DNA of 64,000 nucleotides, from the NCBI GenBank assembly GCA_028284945.1, contig JANQQJ010000034.1:62001-126000 (forward strand), in the 5' to 3' direction. The stretch is from Alphaproteobacteria bacterium (GTDB taxonomy: Bacteria > Pseudomonadota > Alphaproteobacteria > SMXS01). Position 1 is the first letter of the stretch, and every line of letters begins with the position of its first letter. A program made the translations under genes and the position numbers. Shown here piece after piece: positions 52,442-62,284 of the stretch. Below the pieces are notes generated by a model. It saw nothing but the letters and a program-made list of their open reading frames with translations. It was not told the origin of the DNA and ran no database searches.

Positions 52442-53536
52442 ATGAGTCGAAAGAAAATTCTCGTCGCCGGTGCCAGCGGCTTGATCGGACGTGCGACGAT
52501 CGAACATTTTTCCGCATTGGATGACTGGGACGTCGTCGGTGTTTCAAGACGAGTGCCAGATGACCTGACGGGTGATGCAGACCTGCTGTCGGTCGATTTG
52601 ATGGATCGATCGTCCTGCGACGAACTGTTCGGCGGCATGAGCGATGTCACCCACCTTGCCTATGCTGCCCTGTTCGAAAAGCCGGGGCTGTTAGCCGGCT
52701 GGCGCGAACGGGATCAGATGGACACCAATTTGACCATGCTGCGCAACCTGTTCGAACCGCTCGAGAACGCGGCCAGTGGCCTGCAACATGTTTCCCTTCT
52801 TCAGGGAACCAAGGCCTATGGCGCCCATATCCACCCGGTCGAGGTTCCAGCCCGAGAACGGTGGCCACGTGACCAGCACGAGAATTTCTATTGGCTGCAG
52901 GAGGATTTTCTACGCGATTGTCAACCCGGCAAAGACTGGACCTGGACCATCGTGCGCCCTCAGATCGTCTTCGGCCATGCGGTCGGCAGCCCGATGAACC
53001 CGATTGCCGCGCTGGGCGTCTACGCCGCGATCTGCCGGGAACGAGGCGAGCCATTCTCCTATCCCGGCGGGCCACCAGCGGTAATGGAGGCCGTCGATGC
53101 CCGGATCATTGCACGCATGTTGGAATGGGCGGCGACAACACCGATCTGCGACAATGAGATTTTCAACGTCACCAACGGCGACGTGTTCGTCTGGCCCTAT
53201 GTGTGGGCAGCCATCGCCAACGCGCTGGGCGTTGATCCGGGCAAGCCTAAATCCCAGTTTCTGGATCAGGAGATGAACGATTTCGAGGCAACCTGGGACA
53301 GTGTCGTGGCAAAACATGGGTTGCGGCCCTATGGCATGCGCGAACTGGTCGGTGACTCATTTGTCTATCTGGACGCGACCATGGGCACCGGCCGGGACCG
53401 CGCCCCACCTCCGGCGATCGTCAGCACGGTCAAGGCCAGGCAATTTGGTTTTCATGACTGCATCGACACGGAAGATATGTTCACCTATTGGTTTGATCGC
53501 TTGCGCGCCATGAAGATTCTGCCGCCCCTGTCATGA
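52442..53536 (+). CDS. SDR-family reductase, PRISE (progesterone 5-beta-reductase/iridoid synthase)-like
   Basis: 364 residues. The Rossmann motif 'KKILVAGASGLIGRATIEHF' is N-terminal; the PRISE hallmarks 'LQHVSLLQGTKAYGAH' (with the lysine that replaces the usual catalytic residue) and 'RDQHENFYWLQEDFLRD' (the F-Y-x-x-E-D motif) are visible. PRISE enzymes reduce enones using NADPH. Bacterial homologues have broad, uncharacterised enone substrates. Its stop codon overlaps the start of the next gene by four bases (ATGA), so they are cotranslated. Confidence 0.9.
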   Translation: MSRKKILVAGASGLIGRATIEHFSALDDWDVVGVSRRVPDDLTGDADLLSVDLMDRSSCDELFGGMSDVTHLAYAALFEKPGLLAGWRERDQMDTNLTMLRNLFEPLENAASGLQHVSLLQGTKAYGAHIHPVEVPARERWPRDQHENFYWLQEDFLRDCQPGKDWTWTIVRPQIVFGHAVGSPMNPIAALGVYAAICRERGEPFSYPGGPPAVMEAVDARIIARMLEWAATTPICDNEIFNVTNGDVFVWPYVWAAIANALGVDPGKPKSQFLDQEMNDFEATWDSVVAKHGLRPYGMRELVGDSFVYLDATMGTGRDRAPPPAIVSTVKARQFGFHDCIDTEDMFTYWFDRLRAMKILPPLS

Positions 53537-54234
53537 AGCGCCTTCTCGTCATTCTAGGTATTGGATTTTTGGGGTTCTCCAGCGGGGTTCAGGCCCAAAA
53601 GATCTATGTTCCGGGAGACCCCTATGATCCGGATGCGATCTACGAAGACGAAGAAAACCTGATCACGAATGACCCGGCCGCTGAGAAGCGGGAATTAGCG
53701 CCGCCGCCCATTGGCCGCGCGGCGTTTTATTATGCTGTCCTCGACCCGGAGACCAAGGCAAACCAACCAGACCTGACAATCGAGCAAGCGATTGCAGACT
53801 CATTAAATGACTTTCTGGTAATCAATTATTTCAACGACAAGGCGCAATATTCCAACTATCAGCGTGCCATCCTGCGCCGTGCCGTTGCCCATCTGTCCAG
53901 CCGGTTGAGCGGCCGCGACGCCAAGCTTCTCGACGTAATGGCCTTTACCGCCGACGACCAACCGGTCTATGCAAAAGAAGCACAGGAAGCCTGGAACCAG
54001 AACACGCTGGGCGGCTTTGCCGCGCCCGTAGACTCAAAACCGGTGTTGCCCTATGGCCAGGTCTTTATTCACGGGCAACTGGTCTATGACTTTGCCGTCA
54101 CTTTGAACGCCAAAGACGGCAAGATGGTTGCGAACAACGCGCGGGCGATCCAGTCATCGCTGCAGCGTATCGTGCGCGACCTGAGAGACTTGCCCCCGTT
54201 ATTTGACGATGAAACAGAGGTCAGCGGGGATTAG
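53533..54234 (+). CDS. secreted protein, unrecognised
   Basis: 233 residues with a signal peptide (MKRLLVILGIGFLGFSSGVQA, cleavage before QKIY). The mature part has a Pro/Asp/Tyr-rich start ('VPGDPYDPDAIYEDEEN') and a helical region ('ADSLNDFLVINYFNDKAQYSNYQRAILRRAVAHLSSRLSG'). No family recognised. It overlaps the PRISE-like gene by four bases, which suggests cotranslation, but the two products would be in different compartments. The last 14 bases overlap the convergent toxin gene. Confidence 0.65.
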   Translation: MKRLLVILGIGFLGFSSGVQAQKIYVPGDPYDPDAIYEDEENLITNDPAAEKRELAPPPIGRAAFYYAVLDPETKANQPDLTIEQAIADSLNDFLVINYFNDKAQYSNYQRAILRRAVAHLSSRLSGRDAKLLDVMAFTADDQPVYAKEAQEAWNQNTLGGFAAPVDSKPVLPYGQVFIHGQLVYDFAVTLNAKDGKMVANNARAIQSSLQRIVRDLRDLPPLFDDETEVSGD

Positions 54235-54676
54235 TGATTGGCGAAGGGTGATCAATCGGATGTTGCCAGGTGAGCCCCGGAAACCTTGCGAAATCACGGT
54301 CAGCCGTCACCCAGGTGCAGCCCTGTTCGATGGCAAGCGCAGCAAACCAAGCATCTGTCGTTAGATTGCCAAGCGCATTGGATTCACGGCAGATCCGAGC
54401 AAACAGCTCCCAATGGTTTGAGGTCGGCTCAACGGTTCTGCACAAGTCACTTGCGAGAAGCTGGTCCACAAAGCCAAGCGCTTCGTCAATTGTATTGGGT
54501 TCAGCGAAAATTCGGCGGTGAGTCACAACTCTAACGAAGCCCGACAGCACGCGTTCTGAAACGGCGAATGCGACATCACCGTTGACGACGTCGTCGAGCC
54601 AGGATCGGTAGTCCTCGAACTGCGAACTATCGGAACGGTATGCGTATACGAGAACATTGACGTCCGGCAGGATCAC
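54221..54676 (-). CDS. vapC: PIN-domain ribonuclease toxin, VapC type
   Basis: 151 residues. The PIN fold starts 'MILPDVNVLVYAYRSDS' with the first acidic ligand D5. Further acidic residues are in 'VSERVLSGFVRVVTHRRIF' (E) and 'NLTTDAWFAALAIEQGCTWVTADRDFARFPGLTW' (two D). It would cleave specific RNAs when free of its antitoxin. The gene overlaps the antitoxin gene by four bases and is the downstream partner, the usual VapBC order. Confidence 0.9.
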   Translation of the reverse strand: MILPDVNVLVYAYRSDSSQFEDYRSWLDDVVNGDVAFAVSERVLSGFVRVVTHRRIFAEPNTIDEALGFVDQLLASDLCRTVEPTSNHWELFARICRESNALGNLTTDAWFAALAIEQGCTWVTADRDFARFPGLTWQHPIDHPSPITNPR

Positions 54677-54945
54677 CCGGTTCCGTCCATAATATCTTCA
54701 AGCGTTGCATTATTGGAAATGTCGACACCAGGTAGCGTCCCGCCTTTGCGGGTTGAAACAGGCAAGTCGATGCGCTGCTTTCCGCTGTGATTCGGTTTTT
54801 GGCGATAGGCTTCAATCACCGCATCACTGATTGCGTCACCCAGCGATATACCGCGCTCCTGCGCCCGTTCTTTGCTGAGCGCAAGCGCTTCAGGCCTAAG
54901 GTTTATTGTCGTTCTCATGCCTTTGATATGAATAGGACGCATCAT
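54673..54945 (-). CDS. vapB: antitoxin of the VapBC-type pair (ribbon-helix-helix)
   Basis: 81-90 residues (start ATG 54945 or 54918, the latter fitting homologues: MRTTINLRPEAL). A ribbon-helix-helix-like N-terminus ('TTINLRPEALALSKERAQERGISLGDAISDAVIEAY') is DNA binding; the C-terminal tail (VDISNNATLEDIMDGTG) would dock on the toxin. It represses its own promoter together with VapC. Confidence 0.88.
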   Translation of the reverse strand: MMRPIHIKGMRTTINLRPEALALSKERAQERGISLGDAISDAVIEAYRQKPNHSGKQRIDLPVSTRKGGTLPGVDISNNATLEDIMDGTG

Positions 54946-54976
54946 GATGTCAAGAGATGATGTGTTGATGCGATAC

Positions 54977-56236
54977 TTAGCCCGCCTTCACCCGGCCAGA
55001 CCGGTTTTCGGTAAAGGCCTGTTTCGTCCGCGAGGCCGCGACAACGGGTACTTCATCTTCCGCCAGCGGTGCCATCCAGTCCTTACGCGCCATCGCCGCC
55101 TCGATATAGGGTGCCAGTTCTTCGGCCTTTGCCGCATCCTTTGCCGTTTGCTCCGCCTTGAATTCAGGCAACACTTCATCCGCAAAAAGGTTCAGCGCCT
55201 CACAGATTTCGCCGTGCTTGTTACGCCCGGCCTGCTGAAGAAAAATCACCTGATCGACTCCGGCATTTTCAAATTCGTGCAGGTGCCGTCTGATGTCGTC
55301 AGGCGTGCCGATACCGGAAGAATATTCAGGATCGAGCGCCGCGGTCCGGACAATCTCCTCAGTCTTGTTACCGCGAATGTCATGAAAATCTTTCCACAAG
55401 GTGGTGTGGCCGGGCTTGGTGTCTTTGGTCACAAGTGCAGCCAGCGAATAGCCAAAGAATTCAAACCCATCCTGGCCGCGCCGGATGGCCTCGGACCGGT
55501 CGTGATGGACTGAAAAGCTCGATACCATGGCGATATTGGCGTTCACGGCATGGCCGATCGGCTTGCATTCATCGCTCTTGATGATGCCGTAATAAATGTC
55601 GGCCCAGTGTTTGGCCTCTTCCGGATTAACGAAGGCGAAGGCCAACGCGCCGACGCCCAGACTGGCGGCAACCTTGATCGTGTCCCTGTTAGAACATGCC
55701 ATCCAAAGCGGCGGATGGGGTTTCTGCAGCGGTTTGGGCACCACATTGCGGCAGGGGAAAGAAAAGAACTCACCTTCAAACCCGGGATAAGGTGTCATCG
55801 CCATCATATTGGCGACTTGCTCGACCGCCTCAATCGACGCGTTCCGCTTGGTCTTGGCCTTGATGTTAAACCCGTGCAGTTCAGACCGGGTCGCGCCCTC
55901 GCCAAAACCAAGCTGGGCCCGGCCATTGGAGACCAGATCCAGCATCGCCGTGACCTCAGCCGTGCGTGCCGGGTGATTATAAGAAGGGATCACCTGCCTA
56001 ATGCCGTGTCCGACCTTGATGTTCCTGGTCCGCGCAGCGGCCGCCGCAAGAAAAGTTTCTGGCGCAGAACAGTGCGAATATTCTTCCAGGAAGTGGTGTT
56101 CAACAGCCCACGCATAGTCGATCCCCAGCTCATCGGCGAGCACGATCTGGTCCAGCGCCTCCTGAACGAGGCGATGTTCATCGTCCTCTGTCCATGGCTT
56201 GGGCAATTGAAGCTCATAGAAAACCCCGAAACGCAT
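54977..56236 (-). CDS. LLM-class flavin-dependent monooxygenase
   Basis: 419 residues of the bacterial-luciferase-like family. 'WAVEHHFLEEYSHCSAPETFLAAAAARTRNIKVGHGIRQVIPSYNHPARTAEVTAMLDLVSNGRAQLGFGEG' and 'PPLWMACSNRDTIKVAASLGVGALAFAF' are family landmarks. Size and the EHHF motif fit the FMNH2-dependent class rather than the F420 class seen at 18451. Likely substrates are terpenes, alkanes or xenobiotics. GGGGAG precedes ATG 56236. It is monocistronic. Confidence 0.92.
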   Translation of the reverse strand: MRFGVFYELQLPKPWTEDDEHRLVQEALDQIVLADELGIDYAWAVEHHFLEEYSHCSAPETFLAAAAARTRNIKVGHGIRQVIPSYNHPARTAEVTAMLDLVSNGRAQLGFGEGATRSELHGFNIKAKTKRNASIEAVEQVANMMAMTPYPGFEGEFFSFPCRNVVPKPLQKPHPPLWMACSNRDTIKVAASLGVGALAFAFVNPEEAKHWADIYYGIIKSDECKPIGHAVNANIAMVSSFSVHHDRSEAIRRGQDGFEFFGYSLAALVTKDTKPGHTTLWKDFHDIRGNKTEEIVRTAALDPEYSSGIGTPDDIRRHLHEFENAGVDQVIFLQQAGRNKHGEICEALNLFADEVLPEFKAEQTAKDAAKAEELAPYIEAAMARKDWMAPLAEDEVPVVAASRTKQAFTENRSGRVKAG

Positions 56237-56377
56237 GATATCTCCCCGAAAATCGCGTTGAGGGTGAGAGCCTATCCAACAATCAGGCGTGCCGGAACCC
56301 TATTCATCCAACTAACGCAGCCTGTCAGAACCGGCTATAAGAACAGCTCAGAGTGACTAAGTCGAAACAGGGCCTTT

Positions 56378-58171
56378 ATGCAGCGCTTGTCCGTGCGTCC
56401 CGTCCATTTTGCACTTCTGCTATGGGGCCTTGTCATTGCCTTGATGCTATCTGGCCGTGTCGAGCTGGTCGACCGACTGGTGCTAACGGGCCCTGATGAC
56501 TACATCCGGCTGCTTCGGGTCGAGAGCATCCTGGCCGGCGGCGATTGGGTCAACACACGGATTGAACGGGCTGGACCAGCCCCCGGCATTCCCCTTCACT
56601 GGTCGCCAATTGCCGACGCGCCCTATGTTCTTGTCGCCCAAATCAGCGGCTTGTTTGTGGATCAGACAGCCGCCCTGAAAATTGCGGTAACTGCCGTCCC
56701 CTTGATCGGCCTGCTTGCTATGTTCCTGATCGCGACCTGGGCGGGTGGCTGGTTATTTGGCGGGGCAGGCGCCTGGCTGGCGCCGGTAGCGGTTTTCTAT
56801 GCCGATGCGCTGGTCGGTCAATTCGTTCCAGGACGGATCGATCATCATGGCTTGCAGCTGCTGCTGACCACGGGGCTGGTTCTCAGCTGTATCGGCATCA
56901 TCCGCTCAAACAAGGTCGGTTGGGCCGCCTTTAGCGGGCTGGTGACCGCCGTATCACTCGCAATCGGCCTGGAGACTCTTCCATACATTGCTGCGTTTCA
57001 CGCCAGCTTGGGGCTGGCTTGGCTCGGACAGTACGGTGTACAGGCGCGCTCAGGCATTGTCAGCGCCGGGACGGCCGTTGTCGCCGCAGCCGTCTTACTT
57101 TGGCTTTTTCCCCCAGAGCCTCAGTATCTTTGGGGCGCTTGCGATGCCCTTTCAGGTGTCTATCTGACGGCATTGGCAACCATCGCCGTCGGCTGGATCG
57201 TTCTGGCCGCGTTCAGCAACACTTTTCAGTCAGTATTCGCCAGGACTTGCCTTGGCGGCGCTGTCGGGCTGGGCGTTACCGGCGTTGTCGCGATTGTTTT
57301 TCCAGAGTGTCTGTCGGGCCCCTATGGCAGTGTTCCCCAACATATCCGGGACTTCTGGCTCGACGATGTTGATGAAACCCAGTCCGCCTTGCAATTGGCA
57401 GTGGATAACCCAAGACGTTTCATATCGTTGTTCTGGATTGCGATCCTGGCCCTCGCCGCAACCATCCCCTTCGTTGCAAAGGGCCGCTGGCGTGATGACC
57501 CGTCACGGATCGCCCTGATACTGTTTCTCGGCCTATCGGTCATTATTTCCCTATGGCAGATACGGGGTGCGTCTTTTGTCGCACTGTTTGCGATGCTGGC
57601 CGCGTTACCCCTTTTTGTCGCCCTGAAGACATGGTCGGAAAAGCAATTCAGAGGTTGGCGCGGCGGCGCAATCCTGGCCCTGATCCTGTTCATCCTCAGT
57701 CCGCCGATCCTGAACTCTGCTATGGTGAGCGCGGGGGTCAAGACTGTTCAAAACAGAACCACCCCGGGATGCGGACTGCCTGAGAACCTTGCCCAACTCG
57801 CGGGACAGCCCCAGGGGCTGGTCGCGTCCTCCATGCCGCTCGGGCCGATGATTCTATACTTTACCGGCCATCGTGTTCTGGCCGCGCCCTATCACAGGGG
57901 AACCGACGCCATGGACCAAGCCATATCGCTTTGGTCTGCCGAGACGGAAAACGACGCATGGCGAGCCGCCAAAGAGCTGGGTGTCAACTATATCCTGGTT
58001 TGCGATTCCCAGGTTGCCTACGGAATGCGGGGCCGCGCGGGCTTGGGCTCCTTTGTTGATTCACTGATGACAACCAATGCCCCGGCATGGCTGCTACGCC
58101 TTAACCCTGATGACAAAGGTGGGCTGCGCTTGTTCCGCGTTACATCCTCATCTGACGGCAGCAGCCCATGA
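56378..58171 (+). CDS. STT3/AglB-like multispanning GT-C protein, copy 1
   Basis: 597 residues and about 12-13 membrane helices. The first extracellular loop has D40-D41 in 'GPDDYIRLLRVESILAGGDW' followed by 'PGIPLHWSPIADAPYVLVAQISG', the pattern of archaeal AglB and bacterial PglB ('DxxxHxR...YPxG...hW'). The second acidic motif '[13 protein letters not shown]' (D155-H156-H157) matches the TDHH motif of AglB. The C-terminal soluble part ('PLGPMILYFTGHRVLAAPYHRG', 'DAWRAAKELGVNYILVC') resembles that of other GT-C enzymes but lacks the WWDxG motif. It would use a polyprenyl-phosphate sugar donor. It overlaps its sister by four bases. Confidence 0.75.
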   Translation: MQRLSVRPVHFALLLWGLVIALMLSGRVELVDRLVLTGPDDYIRLLRVESILAGGDWVNTRIERAGPAPGIPLHWSPIADAPYVLVAQISGLFVDQTAALKIAVTAVPLIGLLAMFLIATWAGGWLFGGAGAWLAPVAVFYADALVGQFVPGRIDHHGLQLLLTTGLVLSCIGIIRSNKVGWAAFSGLVTAVSLAIGLETLPYIAAFHASLGLAWLGQYGVQARSGIVSAGTAVVAAAVLLWLFPPEPQYLWGACDALSGVYLTALATIAVGWIVLAAFSNTFQSVFARTCLGGAVGLGVTGVVAIVFPECLSGPYGSVPQHIRDFWLDDVDETQSALQLAVDNPRRFISLFWIAILALAATIPFVAKGRWRDDPSRIALILFLGLSVIISLWQIRGASFVALFAMLAALPLFVALKTWSEKQFRGWRGGAILALILFILSPPILNSAMVSAGVKTVQNRTTPGCGLPENLAQLAGQPQGLVASSMPLGPMILYFTGHRVLAAPYHRGTDAMDQAISLWSAETENDAWRAAKELGVNYILVCDSQVAYGMRGRAGLGSFVDSLMTTNAPAWLLRLNPDDKGGLRLFRVTSSSDGSSP

Positions 58172-59964
58172 GCACATCGAACAATGATGGCGCCACGACG
58201 CCGTTCTGGCTTTCGGCGTTGGGCATATGGCTGGTTCTGGCCACCGCGATGCTGATCGCCGGATTCGACCGGGTAACCGCACTCGATCTGAATGACAGCG
58301 ACGACTATATGCGGCTTGTTCAAGTCGAGCGTTGGCTCGAAAGCGCAGCGTGGAACGACCTTACGGAGCCACGCATGATGCCGCCCCAAGGCGTGACGCT
58401 TCATTGGTCGCGTCTGCCAGACCTGCCCATCGCGGCCGTCATTTCTGTCGCCGGCCTCTGGACCGACCGCGATGATGCCGCAGCGGCCGCGCTGCTGGTG
58501 GTTCCGACGATCTACCTGTTGGTCTTTCTGCTGCTGATCAGCTGGATCGCCGCACGAACCTTCGGCCCAAGGACAGCCCCGCTGGCGGCACTATTGGCCG
58601 CGTTTGCCATTCCGGCCACCGGACAATTCATGCCGGGCCGGATCGATCACCACGGCCTTCAGGTCTTACTGGCCCTCGTTATGCTGGCGGGTGTTCTCAG
58701 AATCTATGCCGGCTCGCGTCGGCAATGGCCGGTCATTATCGGAATCGCAGCAGCAGTCTCCCTTGCTATCGGGGTGGAATCCCTGCCGCAGGTCGCCGCC
58801 GCCTATGCGGCGCTCGCCCTAGGATGGGTTTTGGGGCGCGACGGCATGCTTCGGCACACCGTCATCATGGCAGTCACCACTGCCGCAGCGACCGCGCTGA
58901 TCCTATTGTTCGCCGTTCCGCGCAACGCGTACTACGCAGCAGCCTGCGACTCTCTCTCCCTCGCCTACGGTACGGCCGTTGCCTTGGTTGCAGCGGGCAT
59001 CCTAGCGCTTTGGATAATGGATCGGTGGCTGGGCGGCACGCTTATGCGCCTCGTTGCGTCCGGACTGGTGCTCATCATCGTCGCCGCCGTAACACTCGTC
59101 GCCTATCCAGGATGCCTTGAGGGCCCCTATACGGCGCTGCCGGACGACGTTAAATCGCAGTGGCTTGAGACCATTGCCGAGGCCCGCGGCGCATTTTCGG
59201 TTCTGGCCGACGACCCGTTGGGCTTCATCTTGTATTTTGCGCTGCCGTTGATCGGCCTCGCTGTTGCTGTTCGGGGATTTATCACCCGCCGTGAGGAGGC
59301 TCACTGGCTGCCCTTGGCGGTGTTCCTTATCACGAGTTTGGCTGTCGCCCTCTTGCAGATCCGTGGGGGCAATGTTGCCAATGCCATCGCGATCATAGCC
59401 GCCTTACCCTTCTACTACGCCATTCAGCAGTGGGTGTCCGCCCGCGCCAGAATATTGCCGCTCCTCACATCGGTCCTGGCCATGCTTCTGGTCAGTCCGA
59501 CGGTCATCTATGCCTTGGGACAGCTTGCAAAGGGACAAGCTGCAGATGAGCCTGCACCAATGGCATGCGCAGTTCCGGAAAGCCTTGAGAAACTCAAGTC
59601 GCTCGAACAGGGCATTGTGATGGCACCACCCAATCTGGGGCCGGTGCTGCTTAGACACACTGACCATGCGGTGATCGGGGCCAATTATCACCGGAACCCG
59701 GATGGAATTCGGCACGCTATTCGGTTTTTCACTGCTGAATCAGACGAAGACGCGCGCCAAATTCTTGCAGAAACCCGCGCGGACTATATCGCCTTCTGCT
59801 CAACCCCGCAGCCCTACGGGCCCCACGGCGTCAAGACCGAAGGCACCCTGTCATACAGATTGAACAATGGTGATGTACCGGCTTGGCTAACCCGCGACAG
59901 CGAAGCGATGACGGCACCGGGTACCGTACTGGTTTTCCGGTCCCTGACCACCATAGGTAACTAG
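58168..59964 (+). CDS. STT3/AglB-like multispanning GT-C protein, copy 2
   Basis: 598 residues, a clear paralogue of the preceding gene with the same motifs at the same places: D45-D46 in '[15 protein letters not shown]', '[25 protein letters not shown]', '[14 protein letters not shown]' (D160-H161-H162), and the C-terminal '[23 protein letters not shown]'. The pairing may indicate a heterodimer or two specificities. No carrier-protein target, flippase or glycosyltransferase is encoded near them in the window. The last four bases overlap the stop codon of mtnA on the other strand. Confidence 0.75.
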   Translation: MSTSNNDGATTPFWLSALGIWLVLATAMLIAGFDRVTALDLNDSDDYMRLVQVERWLESAAWNDLTEPRMMPPQGVTLHWSRLPDLPIAAVISVAGLWTDRDDAAAAALLVVPTIYLLVFLLLISWIAARTFGPRTAPLAALLAAFAIPATGQFMPGRIDHHGLQVLLALVMLAGVLRIYAGSRRQWPVIIGIAAAVSLAIGVESLPQVAAAYAALALGWVLGRDGMLRHTVIMAVTTAAATALILLFAVPRNAYYAAACDSLSLAYGTAVALVAAGILALWIMDRWLGGTLMRLVASGLVLIIVAAVTLVAYPGCLEGPYTALPDDVKSQWLETIAEARGAFSVLADDPLGFILYFALPLIGLAVAVRGFITRREEAHWLPLAVFLITSLAVALLQIRGGNVANAIAIIAALPFYYAIQQWVSARARILPLLTSVLAMLLVSPTVIYALGQLAKGQAADEPAPMACAVPESLEKLKSLEQGIVMAPPNLGPVLLRHTDHAVIGANYHRNPDGIRHAIRFFTAESDEDARQILAETRADYIAFCSTPQPYGPHGVKTEGTLSYRLNNGDVPAWLTRDSEAMTAPGTVLVFRSLTTIGN

Positions 59965-61055
59965 CTGGTTCGGTCCGGAAACAACGCGGCCAGCCCCTGC
60001 CGCGACGCCTCGGCAATGCCCCGCTCAGTAATCAGCCCGCTGACCAATCGCGCCGGCGTGACGTCGAACGCATCGTTGCGGATCGGGGCACCAGGCGCGC
60101 TGACCTCAACCCGCACGACCTCTCCCGCCTCCGTCCGCCCGGTCAGATGGGACAGTTCCTCGCCGGAGCGCTGCTCGATGGGAATGTCAAACCCATCGGT
60201 CAGCGTCCAATCAATGGTTGTGGACGGCAAGGCAACATAGAAGGGCACATCATTGTCGCGTGCAGCCAGCGCCTTCAAATAGGTACCGATCTTGTTTGCT
60301 ACATCGCCTGACGCGGTCGTCCGGTCGGTGCCGACAATACACAGGTCGACCAGCCCGCGTTGCATCAAGTGGCCGCCGGCATTGTCGGCGATCAGCGTAT
60401 GCGGCACGCCGTGCTTGCCGAGTTCCCAGGCGGTGAGCGCGGCTCCCTGGTTGCGCGGGCGTGTCTCATCGACCCAGACATGAACCGGGATACCTTTCTC
60501 ATGCGCCAGATAAACCGGTGCGGTGGCGGTGCCCCAGTCCACCGTTGCCAGCCAGCCAGCGTTGCAGTGGGTGAGCACATTGACCGGATCGCCATCGGCT
60601 TTGTCTGCGGCGACAGCCTCAATCAGGGCCAAACCATGGGATCCGATGGCCTTGCTGATCTCGACATCATCGTCACAGATCTCTGCCGCGCGGGCATAGG
60701 CCAATGCCTCCCTATCCTCCGGGGCCCGGTTGTGCAGAAGGGTGCGCATCTCGTCGAGCGCCCAGCGCAGATTAACAGCCGTCGGACGGGTCTTGATGAG
60801 CCGGTCCAACGCCCGTTGCAGCGATCCGTCACCGGCATCCTCATGCATCGCCAAGCACACGCCATAGGCCGCCGTCGCGCCAATCAATGGTGCGCCCCGG
60901 ACCAGCATGTCCTCAATGGCCCGCGCGGCATCTTCCACCGTGCGCAACGTTACCGTCTCGAAGCGATGCGGCAGGATGGTCTGATCGATGATCTCGACCG
61001 ACCATCCATCGTCATTGAGCCAGATGGTCCGATGCGGCTTGCCATCAACATTCAT
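59961..61055 (-). CDS. mtnA: S-methyl-5-thioribose-1-phosphate isomerase
   Basis: 364 residues. MtnA motifs are complete: '[23 protein letters not shown]', the catalytic Cys in '[29 protein letters not shown]', '[22 protein letters not shown]' and the Asp in '[25 protein letters not shown]'. It isomerises 5-methylthioribose-1-phosphate to the ribulose-1-phosphate in the salvage of methylthioadenosine or 5-deoxyribose. It is directly downstream of the aldolase gene, overlapping by four bases, which points to the shunt that ends in an aldolase rather than the full methionine salvage pathway. Confidence 0.95.
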   Translation of the reverse strand: MNVDGKPHRTIWLNDDGWSVEIIDQTILPHRFETVTLRTVEDAARAIEDMLVRGAPLIGATAAYGVCLAMHEDAGDGSLQRALDRLIKTRPTAVNLRWALDEMRTLLHNRAPEDREALAYARAAEICDDDVEISKAIGSHGLALIEAVAADKADGDPVNVLTHCNAGWLATVDWGTATAPVYLAHEKGIPVHVWVDETRPRNQGAALTAWELGKHGVPHTLIADNAGGHLMQRGLVDLCIVGTDRTTASGDVANKIGTYLKALAARDNDVPFYVALPSTTIDWTLTDGFDIPIEQRSGEELSHLTGRTEAGEVVRVEVSAPGAPIRNDAFDVTPARLVSGLITERGIAEASRQGLAALFPDRTS

Positions 61056-61702
61056 GATTGCTGCTTCCTGTAGTCTTTGAATTTCGTGATCGCTTCTGCC
61101 ATCTGAATCTCGTTCAATAAAACCGGCTCACCCATCCGCCGCGCCACCGTGTACTGATGGGCCAGAGCCTCAACCTCCACCGCCAGCGCCAATGCCGACG
61201 CCACGGTATCGTCAAAGCAGATCAGCCCGTGATTGGCCAGCAGACAGGCCTTCCGGCCCTCTAGAGCCCGCGACATCTCATCAGACAGGTCTGCGGTTCC
61301 AAAGGTCGCATAATCTGCACACCTAATGTCGTCACCGCCTGCAATGGCCACCATGTAGTGGAACGCCGGGATTGAGACCCGCAGGCTCGACAGTGCCGTA
61401 CAATAGGGCGGGTGGGCATGGACCACTGCCTTTGCATCGCGGTGTTCCGCATAGATATCCCGATGCATGCGCCATTCGCTGGATGGCTTCATCCCAGTCT
61501 CGACCGCCCCGTCCAACGTCATGAAGACAATGCCGTCGGGCGTTAGCAGGTCATAGGGTGTGCCTGACGGCGTGATCAGGAAGCCATTTTCGAAGCGCGC
61601 GGAAATGTTTCCCGATGTGCCCTGATTCAGGTTCTCCCGATTCATGCGCAAACAGGCGTCGATGATTGACTGCGCCAGCGCTGTGCGGTCGGCCGAGATC
61701 AT
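61052..61702 (-). CDS. class II aldolase of the MtnA-linked shunt
   Basis: 216 residues of the class II aldolase/adducin family: '[30 protein letters not shown]', '[31 protein letters not shown]' with the zinc histidines H-x-H, and '[33 protein letters not shown]' with the third histidine. Next to mtnA, such an aldolase cleaves 5-methylthioribulose-1-phosphate to DHAP and a methylthio-acetaldehyde (the DHAP shunt, Ald2 type), and may also take 5-deoxyribulose-1-phosphate. The alternative, an MtnB dehydratase, is less likely because no mtnC, mtnD or mtnW follows. Confidence 0.88.
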   Translation of the reverse strand: MISADRTALAQSIIDACLRMNRENLNQGTSGNISARFENGFLITPSGTPYDLLTPDGIVFMTLDGAVETGMKPSSEWRMHRDIYAEHRDAKAVVHAHPPYCTALSSLRVSIPAFHYMVAIAGGDDIRCADYATFGTADLSDEMSRALEGRKACLLANHGLICFDDTVASALALAVEVEALAHQYTVARRMGEPVLLNEIQMAEAITKFKDYRKQQS

Positions 61703-61789
61703 TGAGGTGGCATGTCCATGCGGCGGAGAACCCGGGAAATTGGTTTCAGCTAAGGATACCCCGCCGTTCGCATGACTGTAACCGCCTGT

Positions 61790-62284
61790 TCAGACCTGCA
61801 TTTGGGCCAGCAGATCATCCAGAATGGCAAAGCCTGCACCCCAGCCACTGCCAAAGCCTTCCATGGCGCCGGCGAAACACGCAATCTCGGCTTCCGTCGC
61901 TTCATGCGGCACCCAACTCAGCCGGACCGCCGTGCCTTCCCCGTCATCTTCGAATGTGACTGTCGTCAAGATCACCCGGGGCCATTCCGGCATCATGGAG
62001 TTGGACGTAACGTTCCAATCTGCGTCCGTCGACGAATGATGCCAGGCCAGCCGCTCCTCTTGAACAACCTCCGTAAAGGTCATTTTGCTAAGGTCCGACC
62101 GCTCGCCCATACGCATCTCGTTGAGCCACAAGCCGCCAGGCTTGAGATCAAATTTGTGGATGATGGTTTCCACGCGGGGGCCGTACCATTGCGCCAGAAT
62201 TTCAGGATCGGTCCAGGCGCGCCAGACCAGGGCCCGCGGTGCGGCGAAAACCCGATCGACAACAAATTCCGGTAAGTCACTCAT
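61790..62284 (-). CDS. SRPBCC/AHSA1-family protein
   Basis: 164 residues from ATG 62284; the frame is open a further 20 codons, through the end of the ArsR gene. The START/SRPBCC fold of the AHSA1 group is indicated by 'FVVDRVFAAPRALVWRAWTDPEILAQWYGP' and the ending 'ACFAGAMEGFGSGWGAGFAILDDLLAQ'. Such proteins bind hydrophobic ligands and are often paired with an ArsR regulator, exactly as here (8-base overlap). Its ligand is unknown. Confidence 0.9.
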   Translation of the reverse strand: MSDLPEFVVDRVFAAPRALVWRAWTDPEILAQWYGPRVETIIHKFDLKPGGLWLNEMRMGERSDLSKMTFTEVVQEERLAWHHSSTDADWNVTSNSMMPEWPRVILTTVTFEDDGEGTAVRLSWVPHEATEAEIACFAGAMEGFGSGWGAGFAILDDLLAQMQV

